Of a DNA stretch of 64,000 nucleotides, positions 22,264-33,884 are shown one piece after another. Position 1 is the stretch's first letter, and every line of letters starts with the position of its first letter. The notes under the pieces are model-generated. The model was not told the origin of the DNA. It was given only the letters and a program-made list of their open reading frames with translations, and did not search any database. Made by a program: the position numbers and the translations under genes. The stretch spans positions 5,150,733 to 5,214,732 of the forward strand of contig CM035353.1 in assembly GCA_020137815.1 (NCBI GenBank), written 5' to 3'. Source of the DNA: Hormiphora californensis (Eukaryota > Ctenophora > Tentaculata > Cydippida > Pleurobrachiidae).

Positions 22264-22997
22264 GGGTTGGTAGAAGTTTTTGAAGTAAACTTCAAAAAGA
22301 AACTGAGGGTGAAGAGAAGACTTTCCAGGGCCTTTGCCGCAGATGTTATATGTTTTAGGAGGCATCCTGTTACCAATGATGGCTATTCAGAGGTCAGTGC
22401 CCCATTTTTAAGTGTGCACACTACCTCACGTTGAGGATTTTTTACTTCCTCTGAAATCTAAATCACGAGTTTGTATTTAGATAACAAGAACACAATCATA
22501 TTATGACAAAAAATACACCCTGTAAATGTATGAATTATATATATATATATAATATATATCGGTCGGTAGATGGACCGGGATGGATGGTATGAACTATTTG
22601 TTTCGTGAACTTACCCTCCACCAATGCCATCATGTGTGACATGAAAATAAATACTCGTCTTCCAATGGAAACAATATCATATTCCGTAAATATCATTACC
22701 AAATTAAAACAAGTTGGTTTCAAACAAATGTTTCGATCACAAAGATCTCTTCAGTGGCATGTGTTCCATTGTAGTGTGAAAATATCAATACCATAAATAT
22801 CAATACCCTAAAAGATGAGAAAATGAAGAAAAAAGAAGTTGCAGGCTGAAAATCAGTACTGGTCTAACACACAAAAGATGATAAATACCAATTCTTTCAC
22901 TATTATAAATTGTATGATACTTCAAAAGATAATAAAAGAAGATCAATTTAACGTGTTTCATGCGTCATCATCGTCTGGAAGTCCCTCGTTTCCTATA
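22264..22997. other. No gene; (AT)n tract
   Basis: An (AT)n run at about 22536-22556; otherwise AT-rich sequence without exons that I can support. Confidence 0.45.
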
Positions 22998-23733
22998 CAG
23001 TCGGACCCCGATTTACCGGGATCCTCGGGGGAAGCCATTTTGCCCGGTAAATCGGGGTGCCCGGTATATCGGGGTAGAGCATATTTGACCCATAAATTCT
23101 ACTTTTGTCCAAAATTCTATACCAAGACACCTCTGACTGTATAGTATACATTTATTGATGACAATATGATCATTGCTTCTGTCATTAGAAATATAAAATT
23201 TTATAAATTTTTAAAAAACTGTAAAAACTTTTTCTAAGGTAAACCACCCCGACCGAGTCCGAATCGTGTTTCGAATCGGTGCATCTTATCGCATGTCCTG
23301 CCGCTAATTAGACGGTTCGAAACGAACCGATACGTGATACCATGCCGAATCTGGGCACCTTAAGCGGGGTGAGGAAGTATCAAAGTTTCAAAATAACTTT
23401 TTCTCTGAAAATTGACAGGGAGCATCAATCAAAGCATTGACAATGATTCTGTAAAATTTTGCAAAAAAAGTTATGAAATTTTTCTAAGGTATAGTGTATA
23501 CCAGCCACGTTCGAATCGTGTTTCGAATCGGTGCATCTTATCACGTGCCCTGCTGCTAATTAGACGGTTCGAAACGAACCGATACGTGATCCCTATTAGA
23601 CCTAGCAAATTGCAAATGCAAGTTTACCAACCGGCCAAACTTCGAAAACTTTCCAAAAAAATCGGGGGAAAGAAATCCTCCCGGTAAATCGGGGTTCCGG
23701 TAAATCGGGGCCCGGTAAATCGGGGTCCGACTG
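22998..23733. mobile_element. CAGTCGGACCCCGATTTA element, long copy
   Basis: CAGTCGGACCCCGATTTACC and its inverted copy bound 736 bp flanked by TA on both sides. CCCGGTAAATCGGGG is iterated two or three times near each end. The interior holds GAATCGTGTTTCGAATCGGT hairpins twice (about 23262 and 23514), linking it to the 4.6-5.4 kb repeat. Non-coding. Confidence 0.85.
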
Positions 23734-23739
23734 TAACTC

Positions 23740-24606
23740 TCTTCATACTCATACTCTTCACGAAAAGGTTTCCCTTGGGCAGTCTCCACTCTTGATTGAA
23801 GATAACATTGCCACAGAAAGAAAATGAGAGTCTAACAGTGAACCACAAAATTATCAATTCCCGCCAAAAAGCATAATTTTCAAGAACAAAAAGCGTAGTC
23901 CGACTTCATGAAATAAACAAAAAAAATGTACGTATGAATCTAAGCAATTTAATTTCTTGTAACAACATGTCTCATGTCAAAGAATAATCATCAGACAAAT
24001 GAATCAAATAAGATGTTAACATTAACAGACAATATTTTTATAACGTTTCGGCGTAAAAAGCCTTTTTAAAGTAATAAAACGGAAAATGAAAATGGCAAAA
24101 AGATGAGAAAAAGATAGAAGAAACTTATAATACCATTCTTATGATGCTCTTTATTGTTTACAATATGATTTGATTTGATTTGAAAAAGATATTAAAAGAC
24201 ATTAAACATATACCCGACTGACTCTTACTAATATAGTTAAGCAGCCTATGGCGCGAGTGCTTACGTCTTAAAAAAAACTCAACTAAAAATATATACAAAA
24301 TGATATACATACTATAATAATGAAGGTTTACAAATTAAAATCAGCGGTGGTTTTTACGGTCTATACAAATGTTTCATGGTGTTTCACAAGGAGACACAAA
24401 ACTTCAGTAGACAAAGATCGATCAGCACTGTCAACTAGTCGGTTTGTGGTGACTAATTATTCTCTCATCCTATCGAGTGCTTCCAAGGATGTTTTGCTCC
24501 TGTCTTTATTCTCGAGATTGCTCATTGCTAACCTGAAGTTTTTTTAAAGAAGCGTAAGTGGGGGACATTTATGTTTATATATCAACACTACTGCAGTTTA
24601 TTCTTC
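23740..24606. other. AT-rich stretch, no gene seen
   Basis: No splice-bounded coding segment or repeat was recognised. A small GATTTGATTTGA run lies at about 24168. Confidence 0.45.
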
Positions 24607-24610
24607 TTAA

Positions 24611-26000
24611 GGGTACGCTAACCAAAAATTTTTTTCGAGTGCAGGGAAATCTCTCACCGTAGGGTTGTAGGCCATGCCAAGGAGACCTCAAATATGCAAT
24701 TTGAGCTCTCAAGTCGAATTCATATTTTTGCTACAGCTGCTTGAAAAATGAACTGAAAATAAGTTTTTGGCATCTTAAAAATACATTTGTAAAGATAGGA
24801 TCATAAAAATTTGTGGATTTGAAGAGGACAAAGAGGAGAGTAGCCACAAAAAATTTTTTTGAAATCCGAGCTGATTTCCGGTCCTGAGATGGATTTCTTT
24901 TTTTTTACTTTAACGCCATATTTGGCCAAGTTCCGAAAATATGTGAAAGCTGTAAATTGGTCAAAAGTTGCGTCTAACGATTCTCTATATGGCCATAAAT
25001 TTTGGGCGTGTCCTTATTTGAGATAAGCTGTACAGAGTTTTTTTTGTGAAAGCCGTCATTTCAGAAATAAATAAATTCCCTGTATCTCAAAAACGGCTGA
25101 TCGTAGAGACCTGAGACTATGATTAAAAGATTCAGAAGGTCCGATTTTGGGGGGGTCTTCTGAGAGACATTTTGCTCCTACTTCAACCGTTTTTGCTGTA
25201 ATTGCGAAAAACAAAAACCCATCTTCGCCATTGTGGATTTTTTGTGATTTTGTTTTTGGTGATTATAGGGACCCATATGGACCAAATAGTGAAGGAATTA
25301 GCTTGTTACACATTTTTCCATAGTTTCGGTCCTTTCTTAGCCAAAATTCCCTAATTACAGGATATTGGAGTTTAGCTTTTGCCCTTTTCATAGAATTTGT
25401 TTTTCGCAATTACAGCAAAAACGGTTGAAGTAGGAGCAAAATGTCTCTCAGAAGACCCCCCCAAAATCGGACCTTCTGAATCGTTTAAGCATAGTCTCAG
25501 GTCTCTACGATCAGCCGTTTTTGAGATACAGGGAATTTATTTATTTCTGAAATGACGGCTTTCACAAAAAAAACTCTGTACAGCTTATCTCAAATAAGGA
25601 CACGCCCAAAATTTATGGCCACTTAGATAATCGTTAGACGCAACTTTTCACCAATTTACAGCTTTCACATATTTTCGGAACTTTGCCAAATAGGGCGTTA
25701 AAGTTGAAAAAAAGAAATCCATCTCAGGACCGGAAATCAGCTCGGATTTCAAAAAAATTTTTTGTGGCTACTCTCCTCTTTGTCCTCTTCAAATCCACAA
25801 ATTTTTATGATCCTATCTTTACAAATGTATTTTTAAGATGCCAAAAACGTTTTTACAGGACATTTTTTAAACAGCTGTAGCAAAAATATGAATTCGACTT
25901 GAGGGCTAAAATTGCATATTTGAGGTCTCCTTGGTATGGCCTACAACCCTACGGTGAGAGATTTCCCTGCACTCGAAAAAAAATTTTGGTTAGCGTACCC
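24611..26000. mobile_element. TTAA-flanked palindrome, copy B (1390 bp)
   Basis: Same ends and length as copy A, flanked by TTAA (24607-24610 and 26001-26004). The loop has the same orientation as in A. Outer arms have diverged more from A than the inner arms. Confidence 0.9.
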
Positions 26001-26189
26001 TTAATCTGTTATTAAACAATGGGGCCTCCATCCAGCTCCTGGTAGCCCGATGAGAGATTAATGTAAGACAAAGATGGTAAAACATTCAATTTACCTCGTA
26101 ATTTACAGTCGCCGTATCACTAGTTTTACCTATCAATACCCCCGGGTAACTCCTGTTGCTGATTGCATTTCCAACAATTATAACATGAC

Positions 26190-26340
26190 CCTTATTATAG
26201 AGCACATCTCTGGGGGAGATATGGGCCAGCAGATGCTGCTAATTTTTCTTTTCAAGCTGTGTTATTTTCTGTGCTATTTTCTGATGGAATAAACTTATCT
26301 AAATATCATTATCGGGGTAGGCAGAACAATAGGAATAATC
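26190..26340. repeat. Fragment shared with 34683-34815
   Basis: CATCTCTGGGGGAGATATGG, CAGATGCTGCTAATTTTTCT and TCAAGCTGTG are matched in order at about 34690-34815, next to the transposase-like relic there. It is probably a leftover of the same repeat family. Confidence 0.6.
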
Positions 26341-26648
26341 CCGTTGGTTCTCGCCGACCTCCTCCTTCTCCCTCTGCTAATTCCCTCTAGATACCCCATA
26401 GAATATCTAGATGAGGGTCAGTCCTAACTCACTCCCCATCCGAATTGACCCACTGCCTACCCCTCCAGTTATTCTTCTTCTTCTTCTGGGAGGACGCTGG
26501 CTAGTGCGAAGCACTAGCCAGTAAGGGGTGGGTGCCATGAGGCTCCCGTTCCCCGTCCTGGGTGGTGTGGCTGGTATGTTGCCAACTGCTTCGGCCCAAG
26601 GAGACTTGGGGAGCTGGTGCCATACCAGGTCACAAGGGAAACCTCCCT

Positions 26649-27308
26649 TTAAGGGGTGGTTTCAGGGGGGTGAAGTATCTCCATCGCCTTCTTATAGAAC
26701 GAGATCGTTTTTCTAAGGGGTTGATGGTGTCTAATTTCGTACATGCTGAGGCCCAGCCTGTCAAAGGATTCCTGTCGGAGTTTCCAAAGGGCGGGGCATT
26801 CAGTAAGTACATGCTTTATTGTCTCGTCTTCCATCCCACATGCTGCACAGGTTGTGGTCTCGACTTTTTTTAATTTTTTCATGTGGTAGTTAAGGTGGCA
26901 GTGCCCTGTGAGTAGGTGTGTCGCCGCCCTTAGGTCTGTTCTATTAAGTTTTTGAAGAGGTCTCTCATATCTTTCGGTCCACATCATGTCCATATGTTTG
27001 GTTTGTTTGATGGGTCCGGTTTTAACCTTCTCCCTGAGGGCTGCATAGGCTGCCGCTTTGGGAATCGGTATGAGAGTAACTTCTTCGATTTCCTGAGCAC
27101 CCCTTTTTGCCAAGATGTCTGCTATTTCGTTTCCATCGTACCCTTGATGGGCCGGGATCCATCTAATCATGACATCGTTGAATATGGCTAGGGTGTTCAG
27201 ATTTTTGATAGTCTTTATCGTGGTTTTTGATCTGCATGTCGTGGAGTCTAGGGTCTTTATTGTCCCTTGACTGTCACAGTTTATGAGTATTCGCTCGTTA
27301 GCTGTTCC
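26649..27308 (-). CDS. LINE polyprotein, C-terminal part (RNase H end and zinc knuckle)
   Basis: Continues the RNase H domain with ILINCDSQGTIKTL (third acidic residue) and MIRWIPAHQGYDGNEIADIL (H and final D). It then has the CAACGMEDETIKHVLTECP cysteine/histidine knuckle found at the end of many RNase H LINEs. It ends in PPETTP at a stop at 26649. The 3' untranslated region holds GGCTAGTGC/GCACTAGCC, a small hairpin, then the (GAA)n tail. Confidence 0.85.
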   Translation of the reverse strand, partial: GTANERILINCDSQGTIKTLDSTTCRSKTTIKTIKNLNTLAIFNDVMIRWIPAHQGYDGNEIADILAKRGAQEIEEVTLIPIPKAAAYAALREKVKTGPIKQTKHMDMMWTERYERPLQKLNRTDLRAATHLLTGHCHLNYHMKKLKKVETTTCAACGMEDETIKHVLTECPALWKLRQESFDRLGLSMYEIRHHQPLRKTISFYKKAMEILHPPETTP

Positions 27309-28051
27309 GGGGGGTACGTCACCTTTTTTTTGCCCACTGCCCACATTATTCTTAAATTTTGAATTTGCCCACATGGGCAAAAGTGGGCAAAAGTAGGCAA
27401 AAGTAGGCAAAAAATTTAAATCCATAAAAAATATATGCTATCAACCAGGTAATCGTCTGTGACAAAGGTTTTTCACCACCAATGTCCTCCTAGAGGTCCC
27501 CCCTATCGATTCCAACCGATAATTTATTTGCTCAGGGTTGATAAGGCTCCATATCCAACTGGGAAAATGGGCAAAATATGTTGGCAAAATTAGGAAAATT
27601 GGTCATTTTAGGCACGTTTCTCACATGGTTGGAGTGGAAAATTTTTCTGGTTTTTCTGGGACCCCATTGGAGTACAATGCAAGTGGAAAACCTTTGTTAT
27701 GTATCAGTTCCCTAAATAGCCCCAAAATGACGAAAAATCACTGGCCTTTGCCTAATTTTGCCTAATTTTTTTGCCCACTTTTGTCCAGTCGGACATGGAG
27801 CCTTATCAACCCTAAGTCATAAGTAAGTACATTAATATTCGGTTGGAATCGATAGAGGGGACCTCTTGGAAGACATTGGAGGTGAAAAACATTTGTCACA
27901 GAGGGTTTTCTGGTAAATTTTTGATGGTTATAATATTTTTGCCCACTTTTTGCCCACTTTGCCCACATTATACCTGTTTTTTGAGATTTTGGTTTGCCCA
28001 TGTGGGCAAATGTGGGCAAAAGTGGGCAAAATAAAAGGTGACGACCCCCCC
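27309..28051. mobile_element. Fold-back element with 8-bp TSD inside the LINE
   Basis: The direct repeat GCTGTTCC (27301-27308 and 28052-28059) is an 8-bp target duplication. Ends GGGGGGTACGTCACCTTTT and an inverted counterpart are followed by blocks of GTGGGCAAAAGTGGGCAAAA in opposite orientations. The interior carries an inverted repeat around CGATTCCAACCGA. The 8-bp TSD suggests an hAT-type mobiliser. It cuts the RNase H domain between its E and second D motifs. Confidence 0.9.
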
Positions 28052-28059
28052 GCTGTTCC

Positions 28060-30894
28060 CCTATCCAGGAGATATTGAGCCGTCTGTTGTATGGCATACA
28101 TTTCTGCCGCCGGGACAGTTCCTTCGGGGCCTAGGTTATACGAATTTCGAGCTAGCTCTGTTTCGCCAGAGTGGATAATGTATCCTGCACCGGCATTGTT
28201 GTTAATTTTTGACCCATCAGTGTGTGCAACTATCGTGTACTTGTCTCCATCCTCCAAAAACGTCTCCCTTTCTGGGATCTCTAACGAGAATTCCCTGTCT
28301 AGGGTGAGTTCCGGGGTTGTGAGATCGTGACATCTGCCCTCTGCTTCCAGAGTTCTGAGATCACGTGATACCGTATTGGCATGCGAAGTGAACACTTTTG
28401 GGGTCTTTAGGTCTGATTTTATTGGCCCTTCCCATTCTCCCGTTGCCATTAGGGTGTATGCAGTTTTGGCTGCACAGTACCTCAGATGGTCGGTGATCGG
28501 GGCGGTGTTTGTGATTGTGTCTAGGGCTGTTGATGGCGTCGAGGGCATGGCCCCAGTTACCATCTTGAGTGCTAGCCTCTGTACCCTTATCATGTTTTCT
28601 TTGTTTGTTTTGGTTCGCATTGCATTAGCCCAGACCATTGCCCCGTAGCATAAGGTGGGTCTCACTATTGCAGTGTATATCCATAGGGCCGTTTTAGGGT
28701 TTAGTCCCCACGTGGGTCCCACCACTTTACGGCACTGCATCAGGATATTTTTTGCTTTTTTTATTTGTTTGTTTACGTGATCGTTCCAGTTCAGTTTGCT
28801 GTCAAGGGTAATCCCTAGAAACTTCGTGGATTCGGACACTTTGATAGGGTTACCCTGAATTTTGATCGGGTTTCCAATTTTCACATTTTTTCGATGGGTG
28901 AATATGACTACATGCGATTTCAGGGCACTTAGTTTGAGCCCTACTGTCTTACACCAGGCGTTTATGGAATTAAGCCCCTTCTGGGTCGCGTCCCTTAGAG
29001 GGAGTATGTCCGCAGAGGGTCCATTTCTTCCGGAGGGCATTGTGGTTGCTACTATATGACATAAGTCATCCGCAAAGCCCTGTAGTTCACCTGGTATATT
29101 CTTTTTGCTATGGTTTAGTAGATCGTCCATTACCAGGTTCCATAGGAACGGGGAAAGTATTCCTCCCTGGGGACAACCCCGGGTGGCTCTTATAGTAAGG
29201 GACTCTTCCATTAGGTTCGTGGTTATTTCGCGGTTTGAGATCATGTAGGTGATCCAGACAGCTGTTCTTTTGTCGCGTAGCTTTGCATGAAGGGCTCTTT
29301 CCATAGCTTGGAATGCCACATTATCGAAGGCTCCCTCGATGTCCAAGAACGTACCCAGGGCAATGCCCTTGTGCATGAGGGTGCCTTCGAGTTTGCGTAC
29401 TACTTTATGGAGGGCTGTTTCTGTTGAAACGCCTCTTCTAAATCCATATTGCGACTTGTTTAATTTTTTGTGTACTTTTTGGTCTACCTCAATGTGCCAT
29501 AGAATTAACCGTTCCATGAGTTTGTGGAGGTTTGACGCAAGGGTTATTGTTCGGTATGATTTAGGCATCCGATAGTCATCCTTTCCTGGCTTGGGCAGGT
29601 AGATGGCTTCTGCTTCCTGCCAGGATTTGGGGGTTACCCCTAGACTGTACGATGCCTTAGCTATCTTTGCAAATGGTCCAGCAATAATGTCTGCTACTTT
29701 TTGCATCATGATGGGCCTGATGCCATCCGGCCCAGCAGCTGTTAAGGGTTTAAATTCCCTCAGCGCCTTGATGATACGTGTTTTCGAGAATGTTTTTTCA
29801 TCAGACCACTCCCCTTCTGGGGCTTCAGTTTTGTCCTTGAGGGAGGGTCTAGTTGAGTGGTCCTCGCCAAAGTGAACCTCTGCCATTATCTGGAGGGTTT
29901 CTTTAGGGGACTGTGATAGTTCACCATTTGCGTCAAAGATACAGCTGAGATTATAATCTTTACTGTTCTTGAGCACTTGGCTAACCTTCTGGGCATCTGA
30001 ATATGCATCGAGATCTTCAGCCCATATTTTCCAGTTTTTAAATTTAGACTGGTTTTTGGTTTTTGTGTATTTGTTTCGAGCTGTTTTTGCTGAGTCCCAG
30101 TCCTGATGCACTTTCGTGGTCTGGGCGTGTCTCAGTTTATCAAACATTTCTTCCCTAGCTGCCTTGACCTCCCCACTGAGCCACGGGGGGTCTTTGGAGT
30201 GGGCGGAAACGTATGTTTTTGGGGTACACTTGTAGTATGCCCACAGCATCAGTTCTATTAGTTTTTCGTTGGCTGTTTCAAGTTCTTCGGCGTTTGATAT
30301 TACCATTTCTGTCAGGCCTGTTTCTTCTAGGCCCTTTTCCACAAGTTGTCTATATAGGGCCCAGTTTGTTTTCTTAATATTGTAGAATGAGCGGATCTTG
30401 CTACCGTCCATGTCCCTCAACACAAATGTGATGGGTACGTGGTCGGATCTGCATTTTCCTTCTACTGTCTGCCAGTCTTGTATCATGTCCAGTGCATGGT
30501 TGTTGGTCATGGTAAGATCTAGCACATTTTTTCTTGTTCCATTGTCGAAAGTGTGGGGGCAATTCACGTTCGATACATGCAGATCAAGATCTACAATGGC
30601 ATCTAATAGTGCATCTCCCCTTTTCTTCCCAATAGGATCTTTAACCAGTGCCCCCCAACTAGTGTTGTGGGCGTTGGTATCAGATCCAATTACTAGTTTC
30701 AGGTTATTTCTTTTTGCGTGGGCTGCCAACTCTCCTAGTAATTTAGGAGGGCATTCTAGCTCTCTGTCCATGTACATTGAGCATAAAATGACTGATTTGG
30801 TGCCCAGTTTGACAAGGATAGTGACTGTGTCCCTGTCAGTGAATTTGTCAAGGAGAAATACGTTCCTCCCTAGGTTACTATTGATTAAGGGTAC
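28060..30894 (-). CDS. LINE polyprotein, central part (endonuclease, RT, start of RNase H)
   Basis: About 945 codons without a stop. Endonuclease residues include LVIGSDTNAHNTSWG and the DLTMTNNHALDMI region. Reverse transcriptase follows, with NKSQYGFRRGVSTETALHK, TFLDIEGAFDNVAFQAM (motif A), RGCPQGGILSPFLWNLVMDD (motif B) and LQGFADDLCHIV (catalytic FADD). RNase H begins with IVAHTDGSKINNNAGAGY and AAEMYAIQQTAQYLLDRG, then meets the 8-bp-TSD insertion. Upstream, the frame runs into palindrome C at a TTAA. Confidence 0.9.
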
Positions 30895-30898
30895 GCTA

Positions 30899-32277
30899 AC
30901 CAAAATGTTTTTTCGAGTGCAGGGAAATCTCTCACCGTAGGGTTGTAGGCCATGCCAAGGAGACCTCAAATATGCAATTTGAGCTCTCAAGTCGAATTCA
31001 TATTTTTGCTACAGCTGCTTGAAAAATGAACTGAAAATAAGCTTTTGGCATCTCAAAAAATTTTTTTCAAAGATAGGAGCATGAAAATTTGGGGATTTGA
31101 AGAGGACATGAAGGTGAATAACCACAAAAATTTTTTTTGCAATCCGAGCTGATTTCTGGTCCTGAGATGGATTTCTTTTTTTCCACTTTAACGCCCTATT
31201 TGGCAAAGTTCCGAAAACATGTGAAAGCTGTAAATTGGTGAAAAGTTGCGTCTAACAATTATCTAAGTGGCCATAAATTTTGGGCGTGTCCTTATTTGAG
31301 ATAAGCTGTACGGAGTTTTTTTGTGAAAGCCGTCATTTCAGAAATAAATAAATTCCCTGTATCTCAAAAACGGCTGATCGTAGAGACCTGAGACTATGCT
31401 TAAACGATTCAGAAGGTCCGATTTTGGGGGGGTCTTCTGAGAGACATTTTGCTCCTACTTCAACCGTTTTTGCTGTAATTGCGAAAAACAAATTCTATGA
31501 AAAGGGCAAAAGCCAAACTCCAATATCCTGTAATTAGGGAATTTTAGCTAATGAAGGACCGAAACTATGGAAAACTGTTTAACAAGCTAATTCCTTCACT
31601 ATTTGGTCCATATGGGTCCCTATAATCATCAAAAACAAAATCACAAAAAATCCACGATGGCGAAGATGGGTTATTGTTTTTCGCAATTACAGCAAAAACG
31701 GTTGAAGTAGGAGCAAAATGTCTCTCAGAAGACCCCCCCAAAATCGGACCTTCTGAATCGTTTAAGCATAGTCTCAGGTCTCTACGATCAGCCGTTTTTG
31801 AGATACAGGGAATTTATTTATTACTGAAATGACGGCTTTCACAAAAAAAACTCCGTACAGCTTATCTCAAATAAGGACACGCCCAAAATTTATGGCCACT
31901 TAGGTAATCGTTAGACGCAACTTTTCACCAATTTACAGCTTTCACATGTTTTCGGAACTTTGCCAAATAGGGCGTTAAAGTGGAAAAAAAGAAATCCATC
32001 TCAGGACCGGAAATTAGCTCGAATTGCAAAAAAAAATTTTGTGGTTATTCACCTTCATGTCCTCTTCAAATCCCCAAATTTTCATGCTCCTATCTTTGAA
32101 AAAAATTTTTTGAGATGCCAAAAACTTATTTTCAGTTCATTTTTCAAGCAGCTGTAGCAAAAATATGAATTCGACTTGAGAGCTCAAATTGCATATTTGA
32201 GGTCTCCTTGGCATGGCCTACAACCCTACGGTGAGAGATTTCCCTGCACTCGAAAAAAAATTTTGGTTAGCGTACCC
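30899..32277. mobile_element. TTAA-flanked palindrome, copy C, with inverted loop
   Basis: Same arms as copies A and B, flanked by TTAA (30895-30898 and 32278-32281), inserted in the endonuclease part of the LINE. The asymmetric central segment (about 31490-31680) is in the opposite orientation relative to the arms compared with A and B: it starts CAAATTCTATGAAAAGGGCA where the others start with CCATCTTCGCC. Confidence 0.9.
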
Positions 32278-32281
32278 TTAA

Positions 32282-32782
32282 GATGCTCGCACGTGGTCTC
32301 TGAGCCCTTTTGTCATATAGGGCAGAGAATCCTCCGCTGGCTCTAACTTTAGATGTTTTCCCTATAATAGGTGGCTCTTGGGCTAGGATAATTTGTGATC
32401 GTGTTTGGTTACAGGTGATTATGTCATCCCATGCTTCATGACTTTTATGGAGGTTAATTTGTGTTACTCTGATGTTTTTACTTATTTTCTTGGCTGCTGA
32501 GGGTCCTGGAGGCGGCCCTAGACTCTGCTGCCCCTCCTTCTGGGGTGGGGGCGGCAGATTGTCTTGGGCTCCACGGGCAGTGTTGGACCTCCCTGTCCCT
32601 TCCTTTCGGAGGGTCATTTGGATTCCACCTGCACTATTCGGGGCTGCGATTTGACTCTTCTGCCCTTTCCCTGTCGCTACACTGCCCGAATCTCCATCAT
32701 TTAGAAGGTCAGCTTCTCTTACGGTTATTACCCCGACCCTTCGCTTCCCCCTCCCTCGTCCTCTATAGCTATGGTTTACCAT
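32282..32782 (-). CDS. LINE polyprotein, N-terminal part
   Basis: Begins MVNHSYRGRGRGKRRVGV, then a proline/glutamine-rich stretch (NLPPPPQKEGQQSLGPPPG), then the start of the endonuclease: IRVTQINLHKSHEAWDDI with the metal-binding N and SQIILAQEPPI with the catalytic E. After about 165 codons the frame enters the TTAA palindrome. The start ATG is the first in frame; an ORF1-like RNA-binding role for the basic head is possible but unproven. Confidence 0.8.
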
Positions 32783-32944
32783 ATCTGAATGAGTGAGTGA
32801 ATGACAAAGTGATCAGTGAGCATTATACACTTGAATTGTTCATACTTTATTTTTTACTAAACAGTGTCAAGCGACTCAAAGTTAGGCCTTATATTTCTCT
32901 AAAGCATGGTAATTTCAAGAAATTGACAATTTTTGTTGTCTTAA

Positions 32945-33205
32945 CTAGTAACACCTTTGCTGGCCCATCGCTGAGTCGCAGTACCCTGGAAGCTAGTCCA
33001 CCTGTCATGGTTGCCATTTCCCTCGTGGCCAGCTCTGTGGTGGTTACGGGGGTGATAAACTGCAGGGCAGCTATTTTGAATGTCCACTGGCGGTGTATCT
33101 GAGTTAACTTGGGTAGGGGGATCCCGCACTTGCCCTCTGCCCAGTCGAGGAGGCCAATAAAGTTGTCGAGCAGATCGTGTCCACCACGGAGCTTCTCCTG
33201 GATGG
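32945..33205 (-). pseudogene. Exon-like block, unrecognised
   Basis: After the acceptor CACACCATCCAG the frame EKLRGGHDLLDNFIGLLDWA, GIPLPKLTQIHRQWTFKIAA, TTELATREMATMTGGLASRV stays open for about 90 codons. It looks strongly protein-like. A second frame is also open but has poor composition. It is separated from the exon at 33248 by about 55 nt that begin GTAAGA. Confidence 0.4.
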
Positions 33206-33247
33206 TGTGGGGGGGGTGTGGGTTCGGTTGAGGAATATCCTCCCCTC

Positions 33248-33422
33248 ATCTCTTACCCCCTTGACTTGTCGTACCGGTTCTTTCTGGCACTGATACTGTC
33301 GACTCCAGAGTCTCCTCTCCACTTGCCGCAGCAGCTCTGGTAGCACGCTGGTCCTCATTCAAAAACACAATTGAGTCCATATACTCGAACATACCCTCGA
33401 ACTCCTTTAACTTTAGACTGAC
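33248..33422 (-). pseudogene. Exon-like block, unrecognised
   Basis: Bounded by acceptor TTTTTTATTTGTCAG and donor CAAGGGG|GTAAGA. One frame encodes LKLKEFEGMFEYMDSIVFLN followed by an acidic alanine-rich tail. The phase that keeps this frame does not match the better frame of the next block, so a one-base indel is likely and the gene is probably dead. Confidence 0.4.
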
Positions 33423-33624
33423 AAATAAAAAACGCATGAAATTTGATACACTGATCAGATATACAAAATTATCTTTTTCACTATGTATAATTAGCCGCAG
33501 ATGACAGATCAGGAGATGATATCATTAGTTCTATACCACATCTAAATGACCTTTTGAGTAGATAAAGAGGTGTTAGAAAAATGCTATTCTTGTTAGTAAC
33601 GAAAATAGTTGTTTTATCATACCT

Positions 33625-33865
33625 GATATATGAGTTTGACACCGTTAAAATGTCCCCGTGTGGCCGAGTTCATGTTCAACCCTGACATGAAATCTGATCT
33701 AGATTGATCCTGAATTTCTGTATCAACAAAACACAGCTGGCGAAACTTTGGAGGCTCGTTTGATGCTAGGAGAGGTCCAATGTTGTGATACATTTTCCCT
33801 TGAATTGTAATGGTCGTACGGTCATACGAGTTCTTGTTTGGCCCAGTTGTTACAAGTGTCTCGAT
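33625..33865 (-). CDS. Exon-like block, unrecognised
   Basis: About 80 open codons ending at donor ATATCAG|GTATGA: ETLVTTGPNKNSYDRTTITI, LLASNEPPKFRQLCFVDTEI, DFMSGLNMNSATRGHFNG. Composition is clearly coding. Preceded by another block (33885-33962) that ends TTTGAG|GTATGT. Function unknown. Confidence 0.45.
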
Positions 33866-33884
33866 GCGGTAGGTGCTCTACACA

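Larger units (their letters stand above)
26470..32790 (-). mobile_element. Near-intact RNase H-bearing LINE, split by two insertions
   Basis: One LINE on the minus strand, from its basic N-terminal region (about 32782) to a (GAA)n tail (about 26470-26485). Two DNA elements interrupt it: TTAA palindrome C (30899-32277) and a 743-bp fold-back (27309-28051) with 8-bp TSD. The three coding pieces are each open and I saw no internal stop. Domain order (apurinic endonuclease, RT, RNase H, C-terminal CCHC-like knuckle) fits the I/R1/Loner-type clades; the exact clade needs a tree. No separate ORF1 is seen. Confidence 0.85.

Noticed and set aside
30398-30940. 180-codon plus-strand frame opposite the LINE
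   Set aside because: Antisense shadow of the LINE endonuclease region; composition is not protein-like and no splice or domain evidence exists.
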